Shown in pieces: positions 15,464 to 16,583 of a stretch of 16,583 bases of DNA; the stretch's first letter is position 1, and every line of letters begins with the position of its first letter. The position numbers were made by a program, and so were the translations under genes. Below the pieces are notes generated by a model. The model saw only the letters and a program-made list of their open reading frames with translations. It ran no database searches and was not told where the DNA came from. This DNA is from JBPOHE01 sp052035915 (GTDB lineage Bacteria > Pseudomonadota > Gammaproteobacteria > Chromatiales > Chromatiaceae), in NCBI GenBank assembly GCA_052035915.1, contig JBPOHE010000132.1, positions 1-16,583 of the forward strand, read 5' to 3'.

Positions 15464-16583
15464 ATGCTTGGCTGGATCCGCTTTGCGACCCTCGCCCTCT
15501 TGGGGGCACTGACCTGGGGAGGCCCGGGGCCGGTCCTGGCCGCAGGGCGCACCGCCACCCTCCTGATGATCAACGATGTCTACCGGATCGGCGGGGTGGA
15601 TGAGGGCCGCACCGGCGGTATCCCCCGCCTGCGCACCCTGCGCGCCGAGCTGGAGCGGGAGGCGCCGGATCTCTTGCTGCTGCATGCCGGTGACTTCCTC
15701 TTCCCCTCCATGTTCAGCCGTCGCTTCCACGGCGCGCAGATGATCGACCTGTTGAACCAACTGGATGGGGAGCCTCGGGCCTTCGATGACCGGCTCTGGG
15801 TCACCTTCGGCAACCATGAGTTCGAGCGGGACCGCCGCGAACAGGCCGCGGACTTGCAGGCCCGCATCCGGGAATCCGGGTTCCACTGGCTGGGGACCAA
15901 CATCCTCTTCGCCCAGGAGCCATCCGGCCGCCCCCTGGTCAGCGCCCCCAACCTGGAGTCGGCGGCCCTGGTGGAGAGCGGCGGGATCCGCATCGGTCTG
16001 TTCAGTCTCACCACCGACGTCAAGCATCCGGCCTATGTGGAGACCTTCGAGGAGCCCATCCAGGTCGCCCGTCGCCTGACCGCCCTGCTGCGTCAGCAGG
16101 GGGCGGAGGTGGTGGTGGCCCTCACCCACCTACCCGCCAGCCGCGACCTGGCCTTGTTGCGGACCCTGGAGGCCCAGGGCCCGGACCTCATCATCGGCGG
16201 CCATGATCACGAACGGCAAGTACACCTGGCCGGAGCCCATCGCCGGGTGATCAAAGCGGATGCGGATGCCCGCAGTGCCGGGGTGGTCCGGATCCATCTG
16301 GACGCCAACGGCGGCATCGGGATCGAGCCGGAGTTCCGTCTGCTGGACGCGAGCTTGATGCCGGACCCGAGCCTGGAGGCGCGGGTCGGAGAGTGGGCGC
16401 AGCGCTTCGATCTGGAGACCTGTACCGGGAGGGGAGAGCCGTCCGGCTGCCTGGACCAGCCCCTGGGGCGTACCCGGGTGGCGCTGGTGGCGGAGGAGCT
16501 GGAGATCCGCCGCTTCGAGACCAATCTGGGGAATTTCGTCGCCGACCAGGCCCTGGCCGCCTTCGCCGAGCGCGGCGCCCAGA
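15464..16583 (+). CDS. Secreted metallophosphoesterase/5'-nucleotidase (5' part, runs off the window)
   Basis: 373 residues are visible and the frame is open at the window end. A signal peptide covers about 1-26 (hydrophobic core FATLALLGALTW, ending VLA-A), so the enzyme acts in the periplasm. The metallophosphoesterase domain shows MINDVY (35-40), HAGDF (74-78), GNHEFERD (116-123), LTH (220-222) and GGHDH (245-249), the dimetal ligands of the calcineurin-like fold. The 5'-nucleotidase C-terminal domain begins near 350 with FETNLGNFVADQAL. This is the UshA/5'-nucleotidase family, releasing phosphate from extracellular nucleotides or related esters. The first motif has Tyr40 where classical members have His (NDxHG). 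AAGGAG lies 8-9 bases before the ATG. It is divergent from the YrfG-like nucleotidase gene; a shared nucleotide-salvage theme is possible but not shown. Confidence 0.87.
   Translation, partial: MLGWIRFATLALLGALTWGGPGPVLAAGRTATLLMINDVYRIGGVDEGRTGGIPRLRTLRAELEREAPDLLLLHAGDFLFPSMFSRRFHGAQMIDLLNQLDGEPRAFDDRLWVTFGNHEFERDRREQAADLQARIRESGFHWLGTNILFAQEPSGRPLVSAPNLESAALVESGGIRIGLFSLTTDVKHPAYVETFEEPIQVARRLTALLRQQGAEVVVALTHLPASRDLALLRTLEAQGPDLIIGGHDHERQVHLAGAHRRVIKADADARSAGVVRIHLDANGGIGIEPEFRLLDASLMPDPSLEARVGEWAQRFDLETCTGRGEPSGCLDQPLGRTRVALVAEELEIRRFETNLGNFVADQALAAFAERGAQ

Overview
The window looks like a chromosomal stretch from a GC-rich Gram-negative bacterium, most likely a gammaproteobacterium. The divergent rhlB / trxA-rho arrangement matches the order known from Escherichia coli and relatives. 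lpxA, murU, rimO and a YrfG-type nucleotidase point the same way. The c-type cytochrome and haem-sensor pair would fit a respiratory or phototrophic sulfur bacterium such as the Chromatiales, but that placement is inference from gene content only. Nothing in the gene-bearing part looks like a plasmid, phage, insertion sequence or CRISPR array.

Layout, left to right. Positions 1-488 hold the probable end of an unidentified gene, a degenerate palindromic repeat (128-189) and a second repeat (248-345). Next, on the minus strand, come a diheme cytochrome c4-like protein (1469-2167) and a membrane haem sensor of the DUF3365/Tll0287 type with a HAMP domain but no output domain (489-1403). A plus-strand cupin (2571-2945) converges on a two-domain kinase-like protein, APH fold plus P-loop NTPase (2977-4599). 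A small DUF2892 membrane protein (4787-4987) converges on rimO.

A long minus-strand run then reads, in transcription order: trxA (11801-11475), rho (11298-10042), murU (9882-9211), a GCS2-family carboxylate-amine ligase (9200-7776), an M14/aspartoacylase-type zinc deacylase (7660-6524) and rimO (6461-5043). The ligase-deacylase pair behind murU is the part whose chemistry is least clear. It could make and break an amide-linked small molecule.

On the other side of a regulatory-looking intergenic region, rhlB (12006-13472) and an isolated lpxA (13558-14367) run on the plus strand. The end of lpxA overlaps the end of a convergent GMP/IMP nucleotidase gene (14303-15007). A gene-free stretch carries a second copy of the 248-345 repeat (15206-15305). 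The window ends inside a secreted metallophosphoesterase/5'-nucleotidase that begins at 15464.

The most interesting non-coding signals are these. First, a ~98-bp repeat in direct orientation, about 15 kb apart, built around paired 17-bp palindromes of the form GTTCT-N7-AGAAC. Second, the trxA-rho leader, where a 34-codon ORF stops exactly at the edge of a perfect palindrome. Third, a 20-bp palindrome followed by a T10 run between trxA and rhlB. No wholly new system can be demonstrated from sequence alone; the repeat family and the murU-ligase-deacylase cluster are the best candidates for follow-up.
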